Assembly (NCBI GenBank): GCA_013398295.1
Contig: VZSF01009948.1
Span: forward strand, 229,565 to 293,564
DNA: 64,000 bases
Origin: Chionis minor
Taxonomy: Eukaryota; Chordata; Aves; Charadriiformes; Chionididae
Direction of reading: 5' to 3'
Shown here piece by piece: positions 26,601-41,600 of this stretch. The notes below the pieces were generated by a model. That model saw only the letters and a program-made list of their open reading frames with translations, made no database searches and was not told where the DNA came from. The position numbers and the translations under genes are program-made. Position 1 is the first letter of the stretch. Each line of letters starts with the position of its first letter.

Positions 26601-29600
26601 AAGAAACATTAAGAAAATACGAGTTAAGTCAGAATCAACTCCGTTACTACTTTTAGTGCACGAGAAATCTTTCTAAGGATTAACTTGTCAGTGACAAGAT
26701 ATAGTCAAATTTGGGGTTTTGTCCCTCTAAGGTTCTATTGCAGCCTGTGTTATAAAGTCATACCTATCAGCTACCCCAAACAGCCCTAAATACTAAGTTT
26801 TTAAACAATGCAGCTGGCGATGTGTGACAATCAACCTTTCTCCTCAACAACACCTTGCAGTAGCATAACTCTTTTTTTTCATCCTTTTGGACAATGTGGG
26901 TTGATCATCAGTTCAGAGAGCTAGCAGGATTATCCCAACGGTTGAATGAGCCAACATGCTGATAGCTCTTGTACTGCCCCAGAGCAATTTATCAAAATGC
27001 TGAAGCGGCAAGGGTCAAGTGCCAGATATTTCTAAAACTGACTGACAAAAACACTGTTAGGATATAGCCTAGATATAAGCACTGCTGACAAACAGCAGTG
27101 CTGTAGACAAGAGCAGAAGCATAGCTAAACTTGATCATGTTCACTACAAACAGTGAATGCGAGTGATGGTCAGAAACTGGTAAGAAAAAGATGGTTACAT
27201 TCCTACTATACAGGGGGAGCTTGAGAACTTTGCAATTCCATGCAGAGATATGCAGTAGGTTTTCATGAATTCCCAAAGCTGAGACAACATTTCCATTTTC
27301 TCAAACTGAAAATCAGTAATTTAAACATTTCACACTGGCCACTTACAAAACTATCTTAAGCTAAAATGTTTTGACATACAGATGAACAAAATCCCCTAAA
27401 AAGCAAACTGCAAAAAAAAATTTGCCTTTAACAAATTTCCTCTCCCTCACACTTTTCAACTTGGCAAAAGTGCAATATCTCTCAGCAAAGATCTTGATAT
27501 GTAGTTGGGAGTTCAGCTATCAAAATCCTAATGGAGGGAGACAGACTACGTGACACACTAACCTAGAAGCAGAGTTGACTTGGTCTTTTAAAGGACTGGA
27601 CACCTCTGAAAAGAGAAGAGGAACAGATGAAGCACATTTCATAAACCAGCCTGCCTGGATGCATGTGTCTCCTGCACATTAAACATAATCTTGGAAACCA
27701 ATAAACAAGTCAACAGACCCACTGAGTTGGCCTCAACAAGTAAGGAACCACAATAAACAGCACTACGTCCCATCTGGCTCCTGTGAACTATGGAACAGCC
27801 CCCTATTATGCTGGGAGTTTTGAGAAGACTCTCATCTCCTCATCGAGCTTTGTTAGCAGTATCGTGAACTGTGGTGGCTGGATCCCACAGCAAATCTTCA
27901 CTAGTTCCTGTAAGTGGGACAGATGGCTATGCAGAAGTAACCACCCTGTAAGCTGAGGCCACAAACCTCACGTTCAAGAGGAGGAGATGAAAACACAGAT
28001 CCTAACCTGAAGTAGACATGACTTAAAATCCACTCAAAGCTAAGAAGGGACATTCAACTTTTTCCCTGGACTAAAGGTAGAAGATGGCCCCCACCTGCAC
28101 CCAGGTAGTATTTCCCTCCTTGGCTTCTAAATGAATCAATGGATCTAGTTAGACATTTAACAGATTCTGGTAAAAAGCATCACAACAAAAGACAACAGGG
28201 CAAGCTAAGCTCACTTTAGAAAACCTAACTAGGTAGGCAGCCGGTAATGACAGGGTAATCTCTTAACTCCATCCGTCCAGTGTTACAGGAAATGACGTCC
28301 ACTCACGCCTTCCAAACATTACAGGCTCCGACCTAGTTCTGCCACTATCCCCAACAATCTGTTGAAATTCTTCTTGTGCCTCTAAGGTGCAAACACAGGA
28401 TGCAGAGCCAAACCTATCTTGCATTTGCCATAGGCTGAGAGCTTGCATGGAGGCAACTAATGCAGAATGACTTGAGCCCTGCAAGCTCACACTTTAACAT
28501 TCTCCATTTCCTGGAGAGCAGAGAGTAAGCAAGGTTCCCTGGTGCCCTGTCTAGCAGTCTCGTCTTCTTGTACAAGCACTGGTGGTCAAGCTACAAAAAG
28601 CCTTCAACAGAGGACTGCAATGAAGTATCAATGTATAGTAGTATAGCATAAGGCAAGCAGCAGCTTGCCCACCAACTTGCCAGATGAGTACCAGGTGAGC
28701 ATTTGTGACATTGTAACAGAGCTCTGAAGGATGACCTGTCTGGTCTAGACACAAACAAAACAGCAACAAAACAGGCAGACACGCTTCATGCTCAAGAGGC
28801 AAGAAGATACCGCCTGTGACAGGGAAAAAGAGGAGGAACAGGTTTCCTCTAGGGATAATGACATCATGTCCCCATAAACTGAATTCTAACAGGGAATCAG
28901 ATTACTCCAAGTACAAATGTGACAGAAATGACTCCACCAATATCTGCAAATTTGTGTGCAAAAAAAGATAGTTTGAGGTTTGTTTCATTTTTACTAAATT
29001 TTATTCTTTGACGTACAGTGGACTTAGACTGAAACATGAAAACAGAGGAAAGGAGAATTAGAAATGAGGAGAAATAACCTAATTTATCCTAAAATGGTAA
29101 GTGTCCTAGTCAGAATTAATGCCTCTCTAGTTTCACCTGCATGGCTTTGGTATGAGTTTGTCATTTCCTTATTGTCAGTACTCAACTGAACACTCTCAGA
29201 AAGAGAAAGTTTACACTGGGCTATGGTGGACAGAGAGAAGGAAAGTGAGTGGGGAGAAAAAACCTTGCAGCTGTGGATAACCCAATTCTCAATTAACTCG
29301 TTGGCTATAATTTGATCATACCTAAATGAAAATAAGGCAATAATAAAAATAATGAAATAATTATAATGTCTTACAATTAAGGAAGGTCTTGACAAGATTC
29401 TTAACTTACCACTTCATACAGTGTCTTACAGTGTATTACAGCATTACAGAACAGAGGGGTGAAAACAGTATTCTCCTGTTTTAGTAGAGATAATTTCTGC
29501 ATCCAAGTCCTGTTTTTTAAATATACAGTAAAATAACATTCTTGAACCTACAAATGGGAATGGAGGACTGGAAAGGCTTACAATATAGCCCTGATACATC

Positions 29601-32600
29601 TCAACAATTATTGTTGCCCTTAATACCTTGGAAAGAAATTGATTTCTTAGTTGCTGAAAGACAGCATATATTCTTAAAGCTTCTAGACTATTTTCCATAG
29701 TCACAGACATGTAAACCCAAGGTTTATATTGTGACTGTTGGAGTACGGAATCAGATAACCACATTAAAATAATTCATTGCCACACGTGGTACAGCCTCGT
29801 TTCTGATGTTAATCTCTCTTCTATCTGGACTCTAGAAAGCAAGAAGGCTACCTTTTACTGACCATATCAGAAACCACATCTGCACCATGAAGTCAGAGGA
29901 GCATATCTTTTACTCAAAAAAAGCCAAGTTACCCAGAATGCTTTAGGCCAAACTGTGACCTACACTGTAGCTAGCAAAAGCACTCCTGATAAACCGTACA
30001 TGAGTACACACACTTAAGCTTAATCCCTCTTCGAGATCCAATTTATCGTCAGTTACTGCTGGGTGCTGCTCTACAAGAATTTTGAAGTTAAACTACTTTA
30101 AAAAAAGAAAACCACCTAATTCAAAAGACATCAGGTATTGTCCCAAGGAAAAAGCCAAGAAGTACTTCGGAACACAAAGCATGGCAAGAGGATAGCTTAA
30201 AAATATCTACACTGGTATGCAGATATAGTCTTGATAGCCAAGACGGATCATACTGATGAATGAGAGTGCTGCCAGGATCTGCTTTGGTTTGAAGAGAAAG
30301 GGCAACAATAATTCCTCAAAAAGCAGGCTGATCAGAAGGAAGGATCAGTTGCTCAGGAACTGCCTTGCTATTCGACAGATCTATTGGCAACTGTGGTATA
30401 TTTCTGAGTCTTCTTAATGAGGAACGGAAGAAAGTTAACAGCAATAAGCTTAGGAAAACCCGCAAAGGATACTTGAAGTGAGAAGAGACAAAAGCTATGC
30501 TCCAATCTGCACCAGTAATTGGTTTTTAAAGCAAATGGCAAAAGGGAATCCTCATCCATGTGTGCATGCATACACACCAGTTCTACCAGACACAAGGAGA
30601 CCTTGTGTTTCAGGGTGATGATCTTGGCTTTCTGCTTAGCATCTACTCTTGCTGAAATCTGACATTGGATTATTAAGGCATATGCTAGAGATGCTTCTCA
30701 AGTCCAGTCTGGAGGCTACCTCTTTATTAATAAAACCATAACCAGCACCCCACTTGCCTTGGTTTTCAAATACAAGAGAAGTAATTTATCGTAATACTAG
30801 TCAGGTTCCCTGCCATTCTCATAGACCAAGATAACATTTGTGGTGCTGATCCGCAACACTTGAAACAGTGAGGATGTAGACCGTAACATGCCAAAAATCA
30901 TCACACAGCAACTCCTTCCACGATTTGCGAAATTGTTAAAGGATTCTCTATCTCATCCTCTTTTTTTCAGTTAATCCTGCCAAAATTCATACATATTTAA
31001 ATGAAGATGACAATTCCTATTTGCAAGTTCCAAGTCCAATTGGCTAAAATTCCTTAGCAAACAGACATAGATCCGTTTCTATCTCAGAGCAATTGGCTTT
31101 GGTGCTCATACACCAGCTGAGAAATCACGAGTGCTCAAAGAATCTACCCAAAGGAGACTAGGCTTTTGTAGTAATTGTTAAAAAAAAAAAATCACTTCAC
31201 TTTAATCATTCAATATAATCACACACTGAAAATATATGTGTGATTATGTATGATACATATGTAGATGACTAACCCAATAGAAAGCGATAATAAAAACAAA
31301 TGCCAAGACAAATACTTCTTAAAATGAAATTTAAGATTAAAAAAAAACCCAAACAAACCCCCCACACAAAAAACATAATCACACTAAAAGCAAATTAATC
31401 CATTTGAAAAAGAAAATCTTACCCTAATTTACCCAGGCTCAGTTATGTTTCAAGGGTTTAGGCATCTAAATTTGAAGCTTCCACACAAATACAGGTTCAA
31501 GGCCACAGAAACAACTGAAACATTATTAATTCAATCATAATATAAAATAACATTAAACTACGTATAAGTAATTGGATGTGATATCATACTAAGAGATATA
31601 AGTTGCATGTAAGTTGTTTATTCTTATCTTTTCCCTATGAAATGCTTCAGTTTGTCTAGCAAAAATCCAATTATTCCTGACACTGACTAATGCAGAATCA
31701 TCATAACCTGCCTGCAATAGTTACTCACTATCACTTATAGTGATATAACTGCTACTCACAGTTACATCACTAATGGCTATCACATGCTATTTCCTATGTT
31801 TTCTTATGCTACGTAACACAGTAGACCTACAAAGAGAGCTAGGATTAAACATATTTATACCAGTAAAAAAAAAAAAATCACGCACCAAAAAAAACCCCAA
31901 AACCCACCAAACACCAAAAAAAAAAAACCCACCAGGGAAAACTATGGTTACTCTACCCCTCTCCCCCTGCAGAAAAGCGCAAGCAAGCACAGGATGTATA
32001 AAGCTGGACAGCATCATCAAAAAGATGTCAAGCTTATGCATGCCCCACACCCCATGCAATCCATCTGACAGACTCAGGAAGACAGTTTTTTCTTTAACAG
32101 GCAAGTAAGATATTAGGACCACTATTCTTGCTTAAAATTCAAGTCACACAACTTGAGCTTCCGAGTTTGTTCTCTGCCCTACTCGCTTTTCTTACGTAAT
32201 TGTCACCTATAGCTCTAAAGGCTCCTCTTCCCTCCATTCCCATAAAAAGTCAAACACACAAAACCTCTGTCTTGGCACACAAATTGCTGATTTCAGCTCA
32301 AATTGTAAAATACCACAAACTTTGGATTTCAGGAAAACAAAAAAGTTTTAAAATCAGGCATTTCAGAACTAATTTATGCATACAGATTTACGTAGGTTAT
32401 AAGAGAAGCTATTCTGTAATTGGTCATTTCAGTTCATTCAGAATGAAAACCTTCCAAACGACGGATTTTCATACATGTAGTATGGAATTTAAAGAATACT
32501 TCACATGACTGAAGCTAAATCCTTACAGAACTCAGCCCACAAACAACAAAATAGAGGCTAACCTACAGGGTAGTTGATTGTAGACTTATCTTCCACATAC

Positions 32601-35600
32601 TACTGAATTAAGAATTCAATGAAAAAGCAACTGTGCTTTATTGAAGATTTACTTGGAGCCCAAACTAAACTATGTTAAAGTAAAACACTAGAAAACCTCA
32701 ACCTTAGCATATTTTATTCATTTCTGTGATCTTGTAACTGTTTGCAGTTACAGTTAAAATAAGTGCTGGGTTTCTCCATCTCCATTCTCTCTCCATTGCA
32801 GAGCGTCTCTGTGCAGGGTACAGGGTGGGGGGGTGTCTGTCTGGAGTATGCTTCAGTATCTGTGCTTTTAAATGAAAAAACTAGCTTAGAGGTATTACAG
32901 AAATAAAAAGGGGAAAATGCAGACCACAGTATTAACTTATTTTCAGGAGTTTTTCATTTTCAGTAACCAGAAGCAGCAATACTCAAACTGTAAACTAGGG
33001 ATGAGGATTATCCTGCAGAACACTTCTTGGGTTCCTCTGGCAATCTACAGTGCTGTTCATTATCCTCTCCTGACCCTTCAGGAAGCATTTTCTTAAAGTC
33101 ACTTTCCACACAGAGTTATGGATACAGTTTACTATTATCTTCTAGTCCAGTGTCAACAGGAATGTTAGCATCCACTAAAAAACTAAAAGAATGTGATCCA
33201 ATTAATGAAAAAGTTCAAGAAGTCTTGAACTACAGTTGCTTAAAAGGTAAGCAGTTTTTCTGTTATCATGAATATTTTGCTCTCTGTAAGTAGAAGGAGT
33301 ATCAGCAAACAGGAGGAAGAGTGGAAACTGAAGAATTTCATAAACTTGTCAGGTTTTTTAAAATTATTTGTATTTCATGCAAATTAACTTCAGTCAGATT
33401 TGAATCAGATGAATAGCTTGCATACCGTTAGCCAGACAGAACATTTAAAAAGCATACCTGTTAAATATGTTCTCACTTGCAGCGTACTTGTCCAGTCTTC
33501 CCAAAGGCGTCAACATTTCATCTTGTGAGACAAAGTCCAGGGCTGAAGGTATAATAATCACATCAGACTCTGAGCTGTAGTCATCCACACCAACTATCAG
33601 AGACATCAGAAATATTCCTTATAATCACAGTAGTTTAACTCTAAAATGATGCCTGTTGTTGGTCTGAAATACAGAAGTCTAGCCAAGGTCCCATTGAAAA
33701 CATATTTAGTTAACTGCACTACATCATTCCCCTTAGCTTTCCCCAACTCCCATAAAGCCTTTTCTATACAAGAGTAATTCATTACATATAAACTGGACTA
33801 AATTGATTTTGTGCAACTTTCTCTAAATTCCCAAATATGATGTTTCATTAAACATCCAAGGTTCGTGATATTTTTAGTTGACAAACAGTATTTTTATACC
33901 TTATGTTTTTACTAAGCAAATGACTTCTAGCTAATTCCAAAGTCAACTTTTTGAAGATGCATAGAGTGAAATCATAGGGGCAATTAGCCCAGAGATAAAG
34001 AGTTAAAGCAACATCATCTAATAGAACAAATAAGGTTTTTTTAAAAAAGAAAAATCTAAATTAAGCATGTTAAAAAGTTTAGATGTGTGTTGCTATATCT
34101 GACAATCAATTAAAACAGGCACAGTTCACCTACTGCATCATTATTAACCAGCACATCAATAGGCAACTTCATACAAACACACACCTTTATCAACACAGAA
34201 CCAGAATGGAATGGAAAAGGGGTCCATCCATGCTCTGCAGAGCTGCTCAAAGAATTAGGATTTTAACTACCACTTTTTCTGTCTTCAATATGCTCTCTAA
34301 ACTGCTCGAAAACTCAGTCCCATAACAAACACCTTAGCCTGCGAATTACTTACTTACTAGTATTGCAAGTGCACTCACTTATTTGCAATAACTATCCCAG
34401 GTCACCTGCTTTACTCCTGAATATACAACATTACAGTAGACCACAACTATTCTTCACTCTATCCAAATTTCTCTGACCTTTGAAAACTGGCAGAGATGGA
34501 TAGAAGACTGACAGATCTAGAAGTCCAACAATGATTTTTTTTAAAGTGAACTCTATAGGGGAAAGAAAATAAGATTATTGCCCACTTACTTCCCATACAA
34601 TTATAGTATGTTACATAAATTGGTTATCAGACATTGTATCATTATGTCCAAGCAACTATAATTTTCTGAACATCTTCTTAAACATATTTCAAATAAAAAG
34701 GATTTAACACCAAACTCTCCACAAGAGTAGTATTTTTAGACCTAAGCTAATACCATCCCTTTATCAACAAACTAAATCTCCCATTTTCTAGGTAGAGAAT
34801 CAATGGCCATTGTTTAATCGGTCATAAATAAATCCCACCCCTGGAGGAGTGTCCAAATCCTTCAACTGATGATAAAGGACATGATGACAAAAGAGCAAGG
34901 GCATAAGAAGAATCTGCAAGATAGGGGCAAGGAAAAAAGTGTGCTAGGAACTGCGAGACAAAGCAGATAGAAGAGCATTTTGGGGAGAGGAACTTGGACA
35001 TGCCTAAGGCAGAGGACAACAAACTGCAGGGGGAGGAAAAGAAGGCTCAAGAAAGGTCAGCTGCAGAAAGCTATTGCAGCACAAAGGGAAAGCACTTGAT
35101 AACCCCAGGTTTACACAACTGTTTGAACCTGTGTTTGGTTTGAGTTTGTGGGTTTGGTTGTTTGCTTTTTTGTTTTGTGGGTTGGTTTTTTTTGCAAGAA
35201 TGTTTTATTTTCACAGGAGAGGTGGGGGAAGGCAAAAATGCACTCATAACACAAATTAAGATTTTATGCTAGTTTAAGTTAACAAGGATGAAGCTACATC
35301 CTTTAACAGAGACTCACAGGCCTTTAATTCAACCCACTGATCCAACTACCAGAGGTTTTCCTGTGTTTATAGTTATGCCGTGTACCCTTCTCACACAGAC
35401 TAGTCTTTTTAGAATAGGATATTTCATTTGAAGTGACCTACAATAATCATCTAGTCCAACTGCCTGACCACTTCACGGCTGGCCAAAAGCTGAAGTATGT
35501 TATTAAGGACATTGTCCAAATGCCTCTTTTACACAATGACAGCTTGGGGCATCAGCCACCTCTCTAGGAAGCCCGTTACAGTGTTTGACAACCCCCCGGC

Positions 35601-38600
35601 AAAGAAATGCTTCCTAATGTCTAATCTAAACCTTCCCTCGTGCAGCTTTGAACCATTCCCATATGTCCTATCACTGGATCCCAGGAAGAAGAGATCAGCA
35701 TCTCCCTCTCCTCCTCCCCTCCTCAGAAAGCTGTAGAGAGCAGTGAGGTCACCCCTCAGCCTCCTTTTCCCCAAACTAGACAAACCCAGACTCCTCAGCC
35801 ACTCCTCAAAGAACGTTTTATTGTATGTGAGCTCCTACTGTTGGGAGGACTGACTCAAGACATACTTTGAAGCAGCAAACACATTCTGCAGCATCCACAC
35901 ATGAAATAAGTTACATAGACAGTCCTCATTACAAGAAATTAAATGCAATAATTTTGGAGAGTTTTATATAATTATAATTGCACCCTTCACTAGGAAGCTA
36001 AACCACCGCACTCAGATCGATTTCTGACCTACAGAACTTACATTAATACAGTTAAGTTGTGACATAACCAACTGGGGAAAAAAAAAAGTCCCTCTAATAT
36101 TCAGTGAAATTAATTCTATGACAGGGCCCTCTTTTCAAGTTTGTTGATCATACTATAAACTTAAAAGCATAAATTGACAAAACTATGACAAAATACCAAC
36201 ATAATTATTGTCACCAGTTATTTTTATTTAGCTATCAACTGCATGAATTGAAAAAAAGTACTGACCATTATATCAACCACCACTGGTTTTACTTCCTCCA
36301 TTTCTTGCCTCTCAACCTCAACTTTTTGTTCCACGTTACTCACTTTCCCCTCTGCATTTATTCTCCCCTAGTACTCCTACAGCGAGCAGTCCAATGTAGA
36401 TGTCATCTCAGACAGTGCAGAACATGGCAACTGCTCACTCAATGCCTTAACACATAAACATGCACCAAAATTGACTGACTAGATGTCTAATGTCTTTGAT
36501 CTAGTGAACTGAATGTCCGGATAATTTTTGCCTTGTGAAACCAGTTAAGTGAACCAAACTGCTAAATCCATTCTATACCAGATATAAATACCCATGATAA
36601 AAACACAAGCAGTTGCTTCCAATTTATGTTTGATGTCTCCTACTAATTCAAACAAAGAGAAGCGTGTGGATTTGACTCTGCTGTTTGTGCACTGTAAAAT
36701 TAACTTTAGCACTACACTAGGCCTGATGCGCCTCTGCTACTGATGCTGAGCAACATTTATTATTTAAATAAATCCAGCATCTGAGCTCATAGTCACAAAA
36801 GAGACCATTTAAATGGCAGCATGCTGATAAATGCAACACTAATACCAACAGGGAAGAGAGGGGTGATAAAAATAAATCAATCAGTACATGAACAGTATAT
36901 AGTTCTTTTAAAGTACCATTAAAGGTGTCTTACATATTCATTTTCACTTTCAACATCAAGACACCAATCCAAGTGAAAAGAGGTATTAGCCCAGCAGAAT
37001 TCCAATTCTAACAAAGCCCCTCCAGTGGATATTCATCTTTAACTTGCCTTTGAGGCCTGATTCGCCAACAATCTAACACTCCTCATCTAAAAATGCACAG
37101 AGAGCGTACTTCGCATTATTCAATACACCAAGTCACTTTGATATTCCCTAGACTTGGAAGGTTATTCCAAAAAAGCTATCCAAAAGGCTGTTAACTGAAT
37201 ATTTCCTCTTCAGCCCTCCTCTGCTTTCCACCTAACTTTGAGCACTTGCCCAAATACCACAGGACCTCTTGAAAATTTTACAAATGCAGAATACACCCTT
37301 GGACACAAACGGTTTTGGCTGGGATAGAATTAAAATTCTTCACTTTTTCAAAACAGTACACAAGTCCAGACCAAATGCTCAGAAGGCATCTAAGCTATAA
37401 GACATCGCTGAAAATTAACGCAAGTTCAGAGCCTAAGTAACTTTTAATCTAGTCTTATATGTTCACACCAACATGCAAAAGAATTAAAGACAAGAAATTA
37501 GAAGTTTTCCAGAAAGTGTCCTGTCTCAGCAGTTTAAAGTCACTCGCGGTGATGGAGAGGAGGAACAATAACTGGAAAACAATGTGAAAAGCAATTACAG
37601 TACCCCTATTTTCTGTCCACATAAGCACCAAAGCAGAGCAAAACGAATAAATGCATTAATTTATCCAAACTAAGTAGCTTGTAAACTTTTCTTCAAAACT
37701 CTACACTACTACCACCAAACACAAGGCAGCATCACACAAGATAAGCACTGGATTTTGTTCCAATATCTGACTATCACTGATGTTACAAGACACAGGCTAA
37801 GTAACTCCTCCTCTCTGTACCTTCATTTTCCTGTCCAATCATTTGACTGTTTTTTGTAGAAGTTGTTCAGGTGTGTCTATCTGTCTTGCATCTGGTCCAT
37901 ACTGTACCAAGAATATACTAACACTAACCTCTTTAATTTCTCCTGTTTCCCTCAAGATCTTGATCATATTGTGTCTTTTACAGACAGGTGCACATCATCA
38001 TATTTGAAAAAATAATTACCATTTTTCTTTTATTTCATAATCCATGAACTTTTTGCCATAGACAGTTCAGTAGCAAGGTCTACATGTATTCTTTTTGTTC
38101 TTCTGTATTTGCTATGGGCTCCATGGCAGAAACATATCCTCCCTCATTTTGACATGGAAACTCAGTAACAAGAGGACAGATATTCTAAAAACAAGTAATT
38201 TTCATTTCTCAAAGCTGAGCAACGCAATTTTAAAGAATTGAGAGTTCCAACTAGTATTACCATCCCCTCGTTTTATCTTCTGCATTCCCAAAGCATTCTC
38301 AAGATCTATTAAGAAGTCTCTATGGCACTTGCTACAGATATATCTAGTAAAATGGACTAATTTTTATTCAACTGTAGTACAGGCTATTTGCTACAGTCTA
38401 CATCAATTTTTAGCATAAGCATGTCCAGGTTAATCCAGCACTTAAAATGCAGAAAGGACTTAGTTCTGTTCTGCTTATTCAAGCAAGCAATTTTTCTGTT
38501 TAATTGTAAAGCAAAAATAGCAGTCCTGCAAGCCCAAACAATTGATATCATAATTACAAAATAATAGCAGCAAGTTTTGTTCTAAGTCTGAGTCTACCCT

Positions 38601-41600
38601 CAACGCTAGGAAAGACTAAATTCACTTTACATTCATATTTCTGCATAACAGTACTGTTCTCACTCCTTCAATACTATAAATACATTCCTTTCCATCTCTT
38701 TTTTCATGAGAAATATTGTTTTGTGTCTCGGTGTTCTGCAAAGAGAAATCCACCTTGGCATGAGCATGGAAGCTAAATATCTATATTTGCTCATGCTTAG
38801 GAACTCATTACTCTTACCCTTTCACAGTGCACTATATTCCAGCTCCGGTTCCACAGTGACATCATAGACCAAAGCATCAGTTGTGCTTCATTTGCTACCA
38901 CGAATTTACTGCACTGCTTCAGTAACATTAACCAAGAGCTATTGCGATGGCAGTTACACAAATATTACGAAACATATTTGCAATGCAGAGTTCTACCATC
39001 TTGCCTGACAGATCCAGGTACCACTCACTGGTGATCACAGATCCCACTGTCAAAAAGTTGAAGCTGATTTTTCCAGCAGTCATTTAAAATACATCATCTT
39101 TTCTCCTGCTGCAGTCTGAGACTGAAAGTGCAAGTGAGATGCCAAAAGTTTACTCTGATATTGCAAATGTTGTCAGAGAAAAATGCAAGTTTAACTAGTG
39201 TGTTATTCTACTCAGCAACATTACAAAAAAGGTGAAAAAATTATAAGAGGGATCTAAAAGTGATAATCTTAGCTTCCAGCCCATCCGCCACGTTAGCAGA
39301 AATAAGCAGAAATAAGAACCACCGTTCCCTTTCTCTCTCTCCTGCAAATTTCCCATTCAAACATGGAGCATCATAAGCCTCCTAAGAATGTGGTGAAGTC
39401 ACCACACCTGAACACATAGACTTTGTTGTCTGCACTCCAAGTTTGGTGGGATTTGGTTTGGAGGTGGGGGAGAAGGAGGAGATAGGTAAGAAAAAGGAAG
39501 ATGATAAGAACAGGGAAATGCAAAGCAGCTCTCACGCAAAGCTGCTGTGCTAACAGCAAGGGTAACTGCATCAGCCCCTATGTAGCACTTTGATAGCAGA
39601 GCCTGCCAACAGCTCAAAGCACAGACAGAGCAAACCCTTTAAAATAAAGCTTTGGTACAGGCTTGGTGGGGTAACCATTCAGCAAATGAAAGAAAGATGC
39701 AGGAATCAAAATCAGCAGCTATTTACATAGAGAACTTAGGGAAGTGTGGTACACCAAATTTAAAAGACCCACTAGACTAAACATAACGGACTAAGACAAC
39801 ATTTTCATTTAGCAAAGGCCTTCAAAAAAAGATACAGTTATTAAGCAAGCCAAAGGAGTCGCATTTCTCAAGCCTAAGAGGAAATAAGGGGCGATAAAAA
39901 ATTTTTTAAGCAACAAGGACAGGCGCAGCTACAGTCAAATTTGTCTCCTCAAGGCATACACAAACAGCACTGAAAAATCCTGATTTGCTCTGAAATAAAG
40001 GAACAGTTCTACCTCACATTGCTCACTAGTCATTTATTTGCACAACTGCAGACTGTACCTTTTACCGGTTAATGGTTTGACCCACGACAAAAGCTGATCC
40101 AGAGGAAACTGAAACAAAGAGAAGGACATCCATGCTACCAGTTAAAACAATCAACAGTTTATATTTTGTCCGCCAGTTTCCTGTTGGGAGCATGTCACAC
40201 CCATGGTGCTCAAGTCCCCTGCTACTTAAGTCCCTATCTTTTACCCTTTCCAAATAACTGCATTCAATTAAGAATTGTGCAATGAGGCTAGAGTGCAGCA
40301 AAAGTCAGTGAGTGCAAGCAGGAAGTTCCTCCAAAGTACTTTTTTCTCCTCTGCAAGTTTGTTACAGTCAAAGAAAGGTATCCACCCTCTCTCTGCAGAG
40401 CACTGCTGCTTGTGGGTTTTTGATTGCCTCCATGACTGACTGAGAATTTTGTAGCACTGCATAGAGAATTTCACTTCATTTTCAACCAACATGTTCTACC
40501 TTATCCTACCATGACAGGACACGTGTATTCATTGTGCCTAAGTTCTGCCCCTAAATGGGTATCTGGTAAACACAAAAACATCAAGTTCAAACTACATATG
40601 CTTTAACCTTGGACTAAGTGGAGGGGAGAGCATTCATTATGAAGCAAGCAGTTGAAGTGCAAATGCTCCAAAAGCTTGTGCTAGCTTTGCCATGCTGATG
40701 TGACACCAGGAGTTGTAACACATCAGCTACTACTAACCCAGCTGCTCCCCTTGAATCAAGTGTTGCTCCACTGTGCAGTCACTTTGACTAGTTCAGTCAC
40801 AGTAACTGAAACACGCTTACTTGGGCTAAATGCTGCAGAGAAGGCAAGCTCTGACTAGTACATCCATAATCTATAAAACATGGCTTTGTAACATAAATCA
40901 CTTTGAGCTTCCTAACTGTAATTCTCCTCTTCACTTAAACCCCAGGTAACACTCTTGAGATGTTGTTTGACTGTATTCAAAACTCTTGGTGGGACAAGTC
41001 CTTGTGTTTCCTGAGCTTTTAGAGGTGGAAATTCTTTCTGCAACTCTCCACACCTTTTCTGCCTATGCTCAGTATAAGGTATAAAACTGGTCTATGGGAG
41101 AAGACTGAGTAGTACAGAATGCAGGAGATTCACTCTTAGAAAAAGTAAGAGCAGCCATGGGTGTTAATTTCAATGTTATTTAAAATAGTTTCCTCTAATA
41201 AAACATACAAACAAGCAAGCCTGCAGAAGCAAGTATCCCTACAGACTAACCAAGCTATTCCTCCTGCAGGCTAGAGAGGAAGGAAAAGGTGGTCTCTCTT
41301 TCATTCAAATACTTGGGAACTGCTCAGGCACTATGGCAACAAGACAAAAAAATAAAATAAATTAAAAAAAAGCAGACTTGTTTATCAGAGAAAAATGCTC
41401 CAACAGCCTGCATTAGCATTCATATAGTGTCACCTTTTCACATTAATGTTTTTAGCTTTTATGAAAACTGTACCTCAGAATAATGCATCGTTATTGTACT
41501 ATTTGCGCCCACCACCAAACCGGTACTCTCAACTCGCAGTGCAGTTATTCTGCTGTTGCAAATAACACCCTTCACAAACGTATTTTGACACTTTGTTTAA

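Larger units (their letters stand above)
26009..33457 (-). other. PPP4R1 intron 2
   Basis: A 7.4-kb intron. It contains a short imperfect tandem repeat (29417-29449), two A/C-rich tracts (31339-31373, 31865-31934) and an inverted repeat (31719-31750). No CR1 copy recognised. Confidence 0.8.
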
